Below are positions 17,398 through 25,010 of a stretch of DNA of 32,891 bases, one piece after another. The stretch spans positions 1 through 32,891 of the forward strand of contig CADEGD010000017.1 in the NCBI GenBank assembly GCA_902826795.1. The letters run 5' to 3'. The notes under the pieces are model-generated. The model ran no database searches. It worked only from the letters and a program-made list of their open reading frames with translations, and was not told where the DNA came from. The number at the start of each line of letters is the position of its first letter. Within the stretch, counting starts at the first letter, position 1. Position numbers and translations under genes: made by a program. Source of the DNA: an uncultured Acidobacteriota bacterium. Its GTDB lineage: Bacteria; Acidobacteriota; Blastocatellia; Pyrinomonadales; Pyrinomonadaceae.

Positions 17398-20300
17398 CTA
17401 TTTAACGATCGTTTGCGGCGCCTTTAGATTTCTGAAAAGTGTCTTGTCGAACGGATCTCCGCCGCTCGGTTTGATGGTGGCCGAGAGCGACTTTCCGCTG
17501 ACGGAATACGTGAGCGAATACTCGCCGCCAGGCTGTTTCTGCGGGTTGCCGGCGTCGACAAATCTGAACAGCCCCCAGTTGCCCTGGAAAGTGAGCTGCC
17601 CACTGGATGGCGGTGCACTCGCAGACGGTGCGGCGGTGTTCGAATTGCCTGCTGGAGCGGCCGGGGCCGAGGGGCCGGAGTCTGAAAGCAGCTTCACCAA
17701 GACGCCGGTCTCCGCCGAACCGCTTGCCGGGAATGCTCCTTTGATCGAACCGGTTCCTTCAGTCGTGACTTTTTGGCCGTCGATGTTTACCTCGATAGTG
17801 CTGCCTGAACTCGGCTTGAGCTGAAACTCGTACTCGAATTTCGGCGTCGGGCTGCTGCCGAACAATGCTTTCTGAAGCGAAAGAGCACTGTTCACGTAAG
17901 CAACGAACTCGTCGTTGAACTGCACGGGAGCACCTTCCTTTACCTTGACCTTTCCGTCGGCCTCCTCAAAGAAGGTCGCGAGTTTCTCTTTGTAAAAGAC
18001 GGTGAACTTACCGTCGTTCGGATTTAGGAACGCGGTCAGTTTTGCAAGATCCGCCTCAGATGCACCATCTTCGAACGGGAAGCCTTTCGCGACGTCCGAG
18101 GCGGCAGGAAGTATTTCCTGAGTCCATGAGCGACCGACCTGATCTTTGACCCCGGCACCTAGAAGTGCCTTGAGGTTGTCGATCGGCTGTTGAAGAAACG
18201 CTTGCACGTCCTGCCCGGCCGTAGACTCGCTGAAGGTTGCCAAGAGGGCGGTGATCGCGGTTTCGCGCTGGCGAAGCTTTAACGGATCGCCGTCTTTCGC
18301 CATTTCGGCACCAGCTTCTTTCAGCTTTGCGTCGGAAAGGCCCGCAATACTCTTGTGGACATTTCCAAGCTGCGTTATGTAAACCTCGACAGGAGCCTTT
18401 GCGCCTTGCTCCGGCGTTCCAATAAAGGTGACGAGTGCTCGAAAATCTTTCTCCGGATCGGTATCAGGAGCTTTTGCGGCTTTCTGCCTGAAGATCTTGG
18501 CCTTGATCCAGTCAAACCAGCCTTGCTCATCTTCTGCGGAAAGATGCGTGTGCCGTTTGATCTCGCCTACGAGAGCCTTGATCGGCGAGTTGGCCGACGA
18601 GAAATCAAGCAGGGCATTCGCCGCGTCTTCCTTGGTCTTGAACTGCTTGACCTTGGTGTTCTTTACGAAATTTCGCCAATGATCGGAGTAATCCTTGTAA
18701 TAGCGTTGCTGAATGTCGGTGGCATCGGTCGCGCTGGCGACGGCCGATCTGCCCTGTTCGCCCATCACCCAATCGTCTTCGCTGAGCTTGACGTTGGCTT
18801 CAAGGATTGCGACCTGCATCTTTTCGTATCCGGGCCGGGTGTATGCGGACGGAACCGAATAGTTGCTCTCGATGTAATTCGGACTAGCACCTTTATCTAT
18901 CAACATTCGTTCGGCGGTCGTCTTGCCGAACGTCTCGTCGATCTCTTTAGAGATCTCGGTTACTTTTCTGCTTAGATAGCGATACTTTGCCGGAAACGCC
19001 TGAAGCTTTTTACGCGTGTCGTCTACGAGCTTTCCATTAAGGCTTATCCGCGGGAACTCGACCTCCGGACCATCACGATCAACCTGCTTCGACCAGAACT
19101 CGAGCTGCTGCTGAGCGATCAGTTTCATGTCGGGCGGAATCTTGGAATCGGCGGCCCAGAGATCGGCAAGAGCCGTCGATAGATGGCTTGATTCGGCCCG
19201 GGTTTTATATTCGCCGGAGAGCATCAGGTACGCCTTCAGAAGATCGTAATTACGGCTAAGGACCTGCTCTTCCTTTTCGGTCAGCTGGGCTGGATTTGCG
19301 ACCGGCGTACTATCTGCAAATTTGCGCAACTCGGCCTCAAGCCTCGCGACCATCGGCTTCTTGTAACGCTGCTCCACCACGGAGAAATACATTGGAAGCA
19401 GTGATCGCTTGTAGACCGCGTTGCCCGAATACAACCCGAAACGCATGTAGATAGGCGGGCCTTCGCGTTCATACTCGTCAAGGCGAGCGAGCAGCATCCT
19501 CATCTCTTCGGTCGTGTTGATCTCGCGCTTGGCTTCGGTCTCGTTTTTCTCAAGCGGATTGCGGCCGCCATCGGCTTTGACAATGGTCAGCATCCGGTCG
19601 CCGACCTCTTCGGATTCCGACAGCATTTGATTATTGGTAACAAGCGAAACCGCTGCCAGCCCAAGAAGAAGAACGCCCAACAGGATCGCACTGATCGTCA
19701 GCAGCCAGCCGAATATCGGCGGCTTTTGGCGTTGGGCGATAAATGTCGAGACAAGGTCTTTGTCACGCAATACAACATCGCGGAACAGGCGTTCAGTAAA
19801 GAAGCTGTTAGCGACGGTCTGGTGGCCGTTGTCGCCACCGCCCTTTGCCGGCGGCGCTGCCGTAAAGTAAAAGCCGCGAAGAAACGGATTTTCGCTGAAA
19901 GGATTAGGCCTGAAAAGAGCGTTTACGAAGGCGCCAAACTTCCGGCGTCCGGTGCCGAAATGTAGCGGGAAATTGAAGATGCGAAGCTGCCGCACGGGCG
20001 GGAAAGGCGCGGAAAGCCTGGCGATCCGTCGCTTCATCAGCGAATCATGGAGGATCGCGTATTCGCCATCGAAAAGGGCTTGGGCGTTCTCGCTCTTCTC
20101 GATAGGTATCGTCGCGCCCCAAACCAAAGTCTTATCTTCAGCCTTTGAAGCCGAGAACGAATCGCGAAAACCTTCGATCGCGTCGGCGTGCGTGAATACC
20201 AGATAGACGGGAAATCGCACCTTCAGCCGCTGCATTACCTCATCGAGCCGTGTCCGCTGAACTTTTGCTAGTTCCTCGAGCTCGCGCTCGTCGGCCTTGA

Positions 20301-21021
20301 GTATGCGGTCGGCATCGACGACGAGGATCACGCCATCAAGCGGACGATTTGCCCTGTATTTCTTTACGGTTTCAAGTAATGATGACCATTCGTCGGCGTT
20401 CAGAGTTTCGGTTTGATATCGGCCCGCCGAATCGATAAAGACTGCCTCGCTCGTTACACGCCAATCGATATTCGGCGTCGGACGCACGAATTTTTGCTCG
20501 GCGGCCCGCTGGCTGGGAAGACTTTGGAAGTTCAGGTTTGAGCTTATTACCAACGAACTCTTGCCTGCACTCGGCGCTCCGGCGACGAGATACCAGGGCA
20601 AGCCGTACACCGCATCGCGGCCGCCGGCTCCAAGGTTCGAGGATTTTAGAAACTGTACGGCCTCTTCGGCTCCGCTGGAAAGCCCGCCGATATCTCCGAC
20701 AGCCGTGCTGGTGCTTGCCTGCGAAGTCGCTGCTGCTGCGTCGTCACCCGCCGCCGCTCCAGCCGCTCCGGCCGTCGCTTCAGCTTCGAGTGCGGCTTTT
20801 TTCTTCTTCCGGCGGTTCGCCACGAATCCAATTAAAAGAATGAACGGGAGCGTAATCAAAATGAAAGCTACAACAATAGCTGTTCTCTCGTAGACGCCAA
20901 GACGCGGATACGGAAAGAACATCGTCACCAGCCCGACAATCCCGTAAAACGAGAACAGTCCGGTGATGCCAAGGGCCATCTTCAACCTGCTGATCTGTGA
21001 CGAAGCGTTCAACTGCTGCAT
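17398..21021 (-). CDS. tssM: TssM/IcmF inner-membrane complex protein
   Basis: This 1207-residue protein is the main trans-periplasmic pillar of the T6SS membrane complex, working with TssL. Two N-terminal membrane segments fall at about 15-36 and 46-68. A cytoplasmic NTPase-like domain has Walker A GAPSAGKS at 148-155, FIDSAG at 195-200 and THAD at 277-280. A third membrane segment lies at about 436-462, followed by the large periplasmic part. The C-terminal beta-domain is interrupted by a Pro/Ala/Ser-rich stretch at about 1113-1141. An Ala-rich low-complexity stretch occurs at 76-105. The ATG at 21019-21021 has only a weak GAGAG site. The gene directly follows tssL. Confidence 0.97.
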   Translation of the reverse strand: MQQLNASSQISRLKMALGITGLFSFYGIVGLVTMFFPYPRLGVYERTAIVVAFILITLPFILLIGFVANRRKKKKAALEAEATAGAAGAAAGDDAAAATSQASTSTAVGDIGGLSSGAEEAVQFLKSSNLGAGGRDAVYGLPWYLVAGAPSAGKSSLVISSNLNFQSLPSQRAAEQKFVRPTPNIDWRVTSEAVFIDSAGRYQTETLNADEWSSLLETVKKYRANRPLDGVILVVDADRILKADERELEELAKVQRTRLDEVMQRLKVRFPVYLVFTHADAIEGFRDSFSASKAEDKTLVWGATIPIEKSENAQALFDGEYAILHDSLMKRRIARLSAPFPPVRQLRIFNFPLHFGTGRRKFGAFVNALFRPNPFSENPFLRGFYFTAAPPAKGGGDNGHQTVANSFFTERLFRDVVLRDKDLVSTFIAQRQKPPIFGWLLTISAILLGVLLLGLAAVSLVTNNQMLSESEEVGDRMLTIVKADGGRNPLEKNETEAKREINTTEEMRMLLARLDEYEREGPPIYMRFGLYSGNAVYKRSLLPMYFSVVEQRYKKPMVARLEAELRKFADSTPVANPAQLTEKEEQVLSRNYDLLKAYLMLSGEYKTRAESSHLSTALADLWAADSKIPPDMKLIAQQQLEFWSKQVDRDGPEVEFPRISLNGKLVDDTRKKLQAFPAKYRYLSRKVTEISKEIDETFGKTTAERMLIDKGASPNYIESNYSVPSAYTRPGYEKMQVAILEANVKLSEDDWVMGEQGRSAVASATDATDIQQRYYKDYSDHWRNFVKNTKVKQFKTKEDAANALLDFSSANSPIKALVGEIKRHTHLSAEDEQGWFDWIKAKIFRQKAAKAPDTDPEKDFRALVTFIGTPEQGAKAPVEVYITQLGNVHKSIAGLSDAKLKEAGAEMAKDGDPLKLRQRETAITALLATFSESTAGQDVQAFLQQPIDNLKALLGAGVKDQVGRSWTQEILPAASDVAKGFPFEDGASEADLAKLTAFLNPNDGKFTVFYKEKLATFFEEADGKVKVKEGAPVQFNDEFVAYVNSALSLQKALFGSSPTPKFEYEFQLKPSSGSTIEVNIDGQKVTTEGTGSIKGAFPASGSAETGVLVKLLSDSGPSAPAAPAGNSNTAAPSASAPPSSGQLTFQGNWGLFRFVDAGNPQKQPGGEYSLTYSVSGKSLSATIKPSGGDPFDKTLFRNLKAPQTIVK

Positions 21022-21045
21022 TGCCGATAACTCTCTGCGGGTGAA

Positions 21046-21723
21046 TCAGACCCGAAGCTTTTCAACTGCTTCCTGCAAAAATTTAGCCGATAGTATGAAC
21101 ATGACGAAGTAAACAATAACTCCGAGCCCAACGAATGCGAAAAATCCTACCTTCGCCCATATCGGCATCCCTTTCTTTTCCGGCGGCTTCGGCTGATCGT
21201 TAGCGATCCAGTTCGGTGAGAGTTCAACCGGTTTTATCTTGCCGACTTTGACGAGTTGGTTCGCGGTATTTTGCATAATGGCAAGAAGCTTGTCTTGCTC
21301 ATATACCGCATATCGCCCCTTGAAGCCGAGGAGCATGCAATAATAATAGATCTCGACCGCGTCCTGAGTAACCTCGATTTGCGGGAGCATCGAATCGAGC
21401 TTGTCGAACAATTTGTTTCCCGCAAGCTGCTCGCCGAAGAACTTAAGTTGAAGCGGATTCTTTTCCCATTCGTGTTTGAGGGGAAAATCCGCGGTCAATA
21501 CGGCTTCGTCGACGAAGGCGGCAAGTCCGAACTTCGAGACGTTGACGATCTTGTGGTTAAACCTATAACGCTCGGCCCGCCGTTCGAAATCATCGAACAT
21601 CGACTCAACCTTCGGCCGTAGTTCCTGCGACGGAACGACAATTCCCGCCTTGACCCTCAGTACGAGGTCGAAGATCGGCCCGGCAAAGGTGAGGAGATCG
21701 TTTTTTGAGGCTACTTCGCTCAT
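21046..21723 (-). CDS. tssL: TssL/DotU inner-membrane protein without peptidoglycan-binding tail
   Basis: This 225-residue cytoplasmic domain with a C-terminal anchor is the partner of TssM. Family signatures are LAAFVDEAVL at 67-76, FFGEQLAGNKLFDKL at 95-109 and LGFKGRY at 132-138. One membrane segment lies at about 188-212, and only 13 residues follow it. The OmpA-like peptidoglycan-binding extension seen in some TssL proteins is therefore absent. The start ATG at 21721-21723 has no Shine-Dalgarno. Instead, an inverted-repeat end of the upstream cassette comes within 7 bases of it. This suggests the cassette replaced or displaced the native upstream sequence. Confidence 0.94.
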   Translation of the reverse strand: MSEVASKNDLLTFAGPIFDLVLRVKAGIVVPSQELRPKVESMFDDFERRAERYRFNHKIVNVSKFGLAAFVDEAVLTADFPLKHEWEKNPLQLKFFGEQLAGNKLFDKLDSMLPQIEVTQDAVEIYYYCMLLGFKGRYAVYEQDKLLAIMQNTANQLVKVGKIKPVELSPNWIANDQPKPPEKKGMPIWAKVGFFAFVGLGVIVYFVMFILSAKFLQEAVEKLRV

Positions 21724-21730
21724 CGCGTTA

Positions 21731-21760
21731 CAAGTTTCAAGGTTTCAAATTACAAGTTTC
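21731..21760. repeat. Left GTTTC-rich repeat end of the four-helix-bundle cassette
   Basis: Three GTTTC words occur at 21734, 21742 and 21756. The outermost 11 bases, CAAGTTTCAAG (21731-21741), are the exact inverse of CTTGAAACTTG at 22222-22232. Confidence 0.7.
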
Positions 21761-21774
21761 GGAATCGCTTCAGG

Positions 21775-22164
21775 TTACCGAAATTTGCGACCCTTTATCT
21801 CGGACTGATTCAGGTACTTGATCAAGCCCGAAAGCCCACGACTATTTTGCTCGCACTTTACGTACGCGAGATCGAATTGATTCTGGGTAATATATTTTTG
21901 ATCTAAAGCAACGTAAAGGTGCGAACGAACTTCACCGCAAGATCCCTTCGCGATCGACAGAAAATTTACAAACTCCCTGTTGCCATCGCGTTCAAAGCCC
22001 TCGGCAAGGTTCGACATGACAGACTCTGAAGACCGGCAGATTTGATCTTTGAGCCCAAAATCCCGAGAAAAAGCCGATTCACGACACAAGCCATAGATGT
22101 CTTTCGTAATTTCACGAGCCCTTTGCCAGACTTCTAGATCTTCAAATCGATGAATCGTTGCCAT
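21775..22164 (-). CDS. Four-helix-bundle protein (23S rRNA intervening-sequence / Avd-like family)
   Basis: This 129-residue protein is of the family first noted inside 23S rRNA intervening sequences and related to Avd of diversity-generating retroelements. Family signatures are RFEDLEVWQRAREIT (6-20), GLKDQICRSSESVMSNLAEG (37-56) and EFVNFLSIAKGSCGEVRSHL (64-83). It is fully open and has its own AGAGGG ribosome site 5 bases before the ATG at 22162-22164. It is not a known T6SS component. Its host gap is lined with GTTTC/GAAAC repeats. The molecular role of free-standing family members is unknown to me. No reverse transcriptase is nearby, so this is not a retroelement accessory here. Confidence 0.92.
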   Translation of the reverse strand: MATIHRFEDLEVWQRAREITKDIYGLCRESAFSRDFGLKDQICRSSESVMSNLAEGFERDGNREFVNFLSIAKGSCGEVRSHLYVALDQKYITQNQFDLAYVKCEQNSRGLSGLIKYLNQSEIKGRKFR

Positions 22165-22200
22165 ATTACCCTCTCTTTTTAATCAGCCCGCAACTAAGAA

Positions 22201-22232
22201 CTTGAAACATGAAACCCTTAACTTGAAACTTG
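22201..22232. repeat. Right GAAAC-rich repeat end of the four-helix-bundle cassette
   Basis: Three GAAAC words occur at 22204, 22211 and 22225. CTTGAAACTTG at 22222-22232 is the exact inverse of the left end at 21731-21741. The repeat finishes 2 bases from the tssK stop codon. Confidence 0.7.
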
Positions 22233-22234
22233 AG

Positions 22235-23587
22235 CTAAGGCTTGACGGCGTAAAGCTCTAGTTTTTCGTCGGGAATGTCCGTCGGTACGTAAACCGAAAT
22301 TACTTTCGAACCCGCGATCCCGCTCCAGTAAGGGCCGATGTTATCAAGCTGAAAATACTTGAATCCGACTCGTGCCGGGATCGGGGCTGGCGGTGGGCTT
22401 GCGTGTGTCAGCACTACGCCGGGCAGGGCTGAACCGATAACGGAATCGATAACGTCTCTGGACGCTATCTTTACTACGCGTGGAACGCCCTCGATAAGTT
22501 TCGCTTCCGGCATTTGAGCTCGAACGGCAAGGAAAAATCCGGCTTCCTTGATGAGGCGTTCGTCGTCGATACGACCGACGTAAAGCGTATCCCTCGTTTT
22601 TTCCAGAGGGATCGCTACGCAGCGGCTCGGGATAACGGTTTCAAGCAGGTCACGCAGCTGCGCGGCCAGGTTGCTAAAGGTGAAATGCAGATCGTCGTGG
22701 TCATATTTCACTATATCCTTCGGGTGCATCTCGATCGAGAATGTCATCAATTGCCCGATCAGCCTGACAAATTCTTCATACAAACGCTCCGGGTGAAGTA
22801 CCGGCGAGCGGAAGTAGTGCGACATTATCGGGATCGAGTTGTTGATCGTGTGCAACAGCCAGAACACGGCAACTTCTGACGTAGTGAAGTCCGCAAGCGA
22901 GGCGTTGCTTTGCCGACGCTGCTCCGAAAGGCTCGCGCCCTTTGTGATCAATATCTCGACGATCTGTCGAAGCATCGCCGTAAGCCAATCGTTGGCCGAT
23001 ATCTTAAGTATCGGCGGAATGTAGTCGTCAGCGACCTTGAGCTGGCCGGTCGGGGTTCGCTGAAGCTCGGCGATCTTCATAGACGTGAAGCCATCGCGGA
23101 GTTCGTCATCGAAAATAATGCGGAGGTTGCTTTTCGCGTACGCAACTGCCTGTTCGTTGGCTCCGGTCGTTTCGTCTTTTATCTTCCGCCCTTCCTGAAG
23201 ATATCTAAGATTACCGTTGGTCCCGGCACCGCTAGCCTGAAAGTTTGCCTCACCCAGTTTCTTTGCGGGTATGGCGAGATGAACGCCTAACCTTTCCGCA
23301 TCGACACGAAAATGATTACCGATAGGCCGCATGTCCGGGGCCGTTTCAGCGTCCGGAACGTTTACGAACAGACCGTCGGGCAGCACGCCGCGGCAGGTAG
23401 TAAGCTGGAAATTCCCATTCGCGATCGCCTCGGCACTAAAACGCAGTTCGACAATGCCGTACTCGTGCTGCATCATCGACCGAACCCGCGAATTCAACAG
23501 CTCTTCGTGATAATTATCGAACTGCTGAAAGTGGTGCGGCGTCAGGAGCATCCCCTCGTTCCAGACGATCTTGCGGTATTTGCTCAT
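22235..23587 (-). CDS. tssK: TssK baseplate-to-membrane-complex adaptor
   Basis: This 450-residue protein is a trimeric adaptor that links the baseplate to TssL/TssM. The N-terminal signature VWNEGMLLTPHHFQQFDNY (8-26) is diagnostic. It is followed by YGIVELRFSAEAIANGNFQL, matching the shell domain. The C-terminus ends YFQLDNIGPYWSGIAGSKVISVYVP, also typical. The length is normal. The ATG at 23585-23587 has no clear Shine-Dalgarno. A 138-base gap separates it from the FHA genes upstream, and the repeat-bounded cassette starts immediately after its stop. Confidence 0.97.
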   Translation of the reverse strand: MSKYRKIVWNEGMLLTPHHFQQFDNYHEELLNSRVRSMMQHEYGIVELRFSAEAIANGNFQLTTCRGVLPDGLFVNVPDAETAPDMRPIGNHFRVDAERLGVHLAIPAKKLGEANFQASGAGTNGNLRYLQEGRKIKDETTGANEQAVAYAKSNLRIIFDDELRDGFTSMKIAELQRTPTGQLKVADDYIPPILKISANDWLTAMLRQIVEILITKGASLSEQRRQSNASLADFTTSEVAVFWLLHTINNSIPIMSHYFRSPVLHPERLYEEFVRLIGQLMTFSIEMHPKDIVKYDHDDLHFTFSNLAAQLRDLLETVIPSRCVAIPLEKTRDTLYVGRIDDERLIKEAGFFLAVRAQMPEAKLIEGVPRVVKIASRDVIDSVIGSALPGVVLTHASPPPAPIPARVGFKYFQLDNIGPYWSGIAGSKVISVYVPTDIPDEKLELYAVKP

Positions 23588-23613
23588 ATAGGGTCAGACG
23601 ACAATAGTAAAGC

Positions 23614-23622
23614 TAGTTTCAA
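23614..23622. repeat. TAGTTTCAA direct repeat, first copy
   Basis: This nine-base word recurs at 23711-23719, inside the same 138-base gap between tssK and the FHA gene. It resembles the GTTTC words at the ends of the nearby four-helix-bundle cassette. Confidence 0.4.
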
Positions 23623-23710
23623 AATTAGTAAACGCGCCGACCGAATTCGTTAACATCAAAGGACTTGTCCAAGATCAAGACGCGTGAAGCGAACAGGAAC
23701 CGGCTCGAAT

Positions 23711-23719
23711 TAGTTTCAA
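23711..23719. repeat. TAGTTTCAA direct repeat, second copy
   Basis: This is the second copy of the word at 23614-23622, 97 bases away in the same orientation. The gap between the copies has no gene and no convincing promoter. Confidence 0.4.
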
Positions 23720-23725
23720 GTGTCC

Positions 23726-24961
23726 TTACACGTCCAATGCATCGATATTGACGCCAAAATCTTTCGGATTTTGCGCAAGCGTTCCGATCGCGAGGAAAGT
23801 AAGGGCCCTATCAAACTCCGCACCGCTGATCTTTTGCCGCTTCTCTAGAAACCAGATCGTGCGGATCGTACGCGAACTTTCACTAACCTCATTAGCAAGA
23901 TTCTGCAACATATTTCGCATTTTCATGGTGTCGCCGGCGGCGCCCTGCTCATACGCGGCTACCATCAGGAGGCAGTCGTCGGCCAGCTCGCTGCCGATCT
24001 GAATGTTAAGTTTTCCGAGTATCGGAGCCATTGTTTTGGCAGTGGCGACGACATCGCCGCGATTGGTTCCTAGTTTGCTAACTGCAGCAATCGCAATCAT
24101 TTGCGGCTGTAGATTGTTTTCAGTGGCGATCGTTTTGAGCTGCGCCGCATACTGCTTTGCGGCCTTGAGATTATCGGCGATCGCCGAGCTTCCGCTGACC
24201 TGTTTGATCTTTGAGGCGACGCGCTTGGCCTGATCTGTCGTCAAAAAGATCTTCGAATCGTTCTGAGCGATCTTCCTCATAAACGCCGCTCCGTTCAGCT
24301 CGACCTTTGCCGTCTCAGAAAGATTGGCAGGCGTGGGCGTCGGTAAGTTGGACGGCCCGGAGTTGGTTGTCGGTGTTGCAGCGGCGGGAGTCTTGTCAGG
24401 ATCCGTATTGTCATTAGCCGGCGGATCGTCGTCGGGTATCGAATCGTCGTCATCATTGTTATTAGCTACGACGACGTTGTTGTTTCTCGCGAATACCAGG
24501 TAAGCCACTCCGCCCGCGAGCGATATCAGCACGAGGGCAAGAAGCGGGATCGCGAGTATTAGTCCGACCGGAACTGAACTTCCGGAAGGTGCGTTTGCTC
24601 TCGCTTTCGGGGCTTGCTTGACCGGTTCGGCAGTCGCAGCCGGAACGACCGGTTCCGCCTGAGGCTCGGCAATTTCAACGCGAAGCTGCAGTCCCCCGAG
24701 GCTTATTACACTGCCGTCGTAGATCGGAACTGGGTCGAAAACGGGCGATCCGTTAACCTCGGTCCCGTTGCTTGAGCCTGTGTCGCTGATCTCCCAACGG
24801 CCCGCGAAAAGTTCGATCTGGGCATGAGAGCGGGACAGGCGCGAATCGGCGATGGCAAGATCGCACGTCGACTGGCGGCCTATGACGAACCTCGAGCCGT
24901 CCACACGCATACGACGTGCGACGCCTTCAGGGTCGGTGTAATTTAGCCAAAGTTCGGGCAT
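23726..24961 (-). CDS. FHA-TM protein with degenerate lytic-transglycosylase-like C-terminus (copy 1)
   Basis: This 411-residue protein has an FHA domain at about 20-97 with GR at 28-29, SRSHA at 43-47 and SSNGT at 63-67. These are the residues used to bind phosphothreonine peptides. One membrane segment lies at about 132-157. An Asn/Asp/Pro-rich linker runs to about 215. The C-terminal 283-411 region aligns by eye with its two upstream neighbours: an MIAIAAVSKL segment, AAYEQGAAG in place of AYNAGEG, and an ending FLAIGTLAQNPKDFG. At the catalytic glutamate position it has Ser295/Lys296, so it is probably not an active enzyme. The FHA side faces the cytoplasm and the tail the periplasm (inference from topology). 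T6SS clusters often carry FHA proteins, but this architecture is not the usual one. Confidence 0.88.
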   Translation of the reverse strand: MPELWLNYTDPEGVARRMRVDGSRFVIGRQSTCDLAIADSRLSRSHAQIELFAGRWEISDTGSSNGTEVNGSPVFDPVPIYDGSVISLGGLQLRVEIAEPQAEPVVPAATAEPVKQAPKARANAPSGSSVPVGLILAIPLLALVLISLAGGVAYLVFARNNNVVVANNNDDDDSIPDDDPPANDNTDPDKTPAAATPTTNSGPSNLPTPTPANLSETAKVELNGAAFMRKIAQNDSKIFLTTDQAKRVASKIKQVSGSSAIADNLKAAKQYAAQLKTIATENNLQPQMIAIAAVSKLGTNRGDVVATAKTMAPILGKLNIQIGSELADDCLLMVAAYEQGAAGDTMKMRNMLQNLANEVSESSRTIRTIWFLEKRQKISGAEFDRALTFLAIGTLAQNPKDFGVNIDALDV

Positions 24962-25010
24962 CCCGTTTCTAAACGCTTCGGGCCGGTGATCGGTTCCTTT
25001 CGCTTTAAGG

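Larger units (their letters stand above)
21731..22232 (-). mobile_element. Putative short cassette: four-helix-bundle gene bounded by inverted repeats
   Basis: A 502-base unit begins 2 bases after the tssK stop and ends 7 bases before the tssL start. It carries one gene and its own ribosome site, and is bounded by a perfect 11-base inverted repeat with further GTTTC/GAAAC words at each end. tssK and tssL are usually directly adjacent, so an insertion is the simplest reading. No transposase is encoded and I see no clear target duplication, so movement would need to be supplied from elsewhere, or the repeats may have another role. Confidence 0.4.

Noticed and set aside
16901..17824. 307-codon plus-strand frame spanning the tagJ-tssM junction
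   Set aside because: It is antisense to two supported genes and its composition changes at the junction, as expected of a shadow frame.
21775..22164. Diversity-generating retroelement
   Set aside because: The encoded protein resembles Avd, but there is no reverse transcriptase, template repeat or variable repeat in the window. It is treated as a free-standing four-helix-bundle gene.
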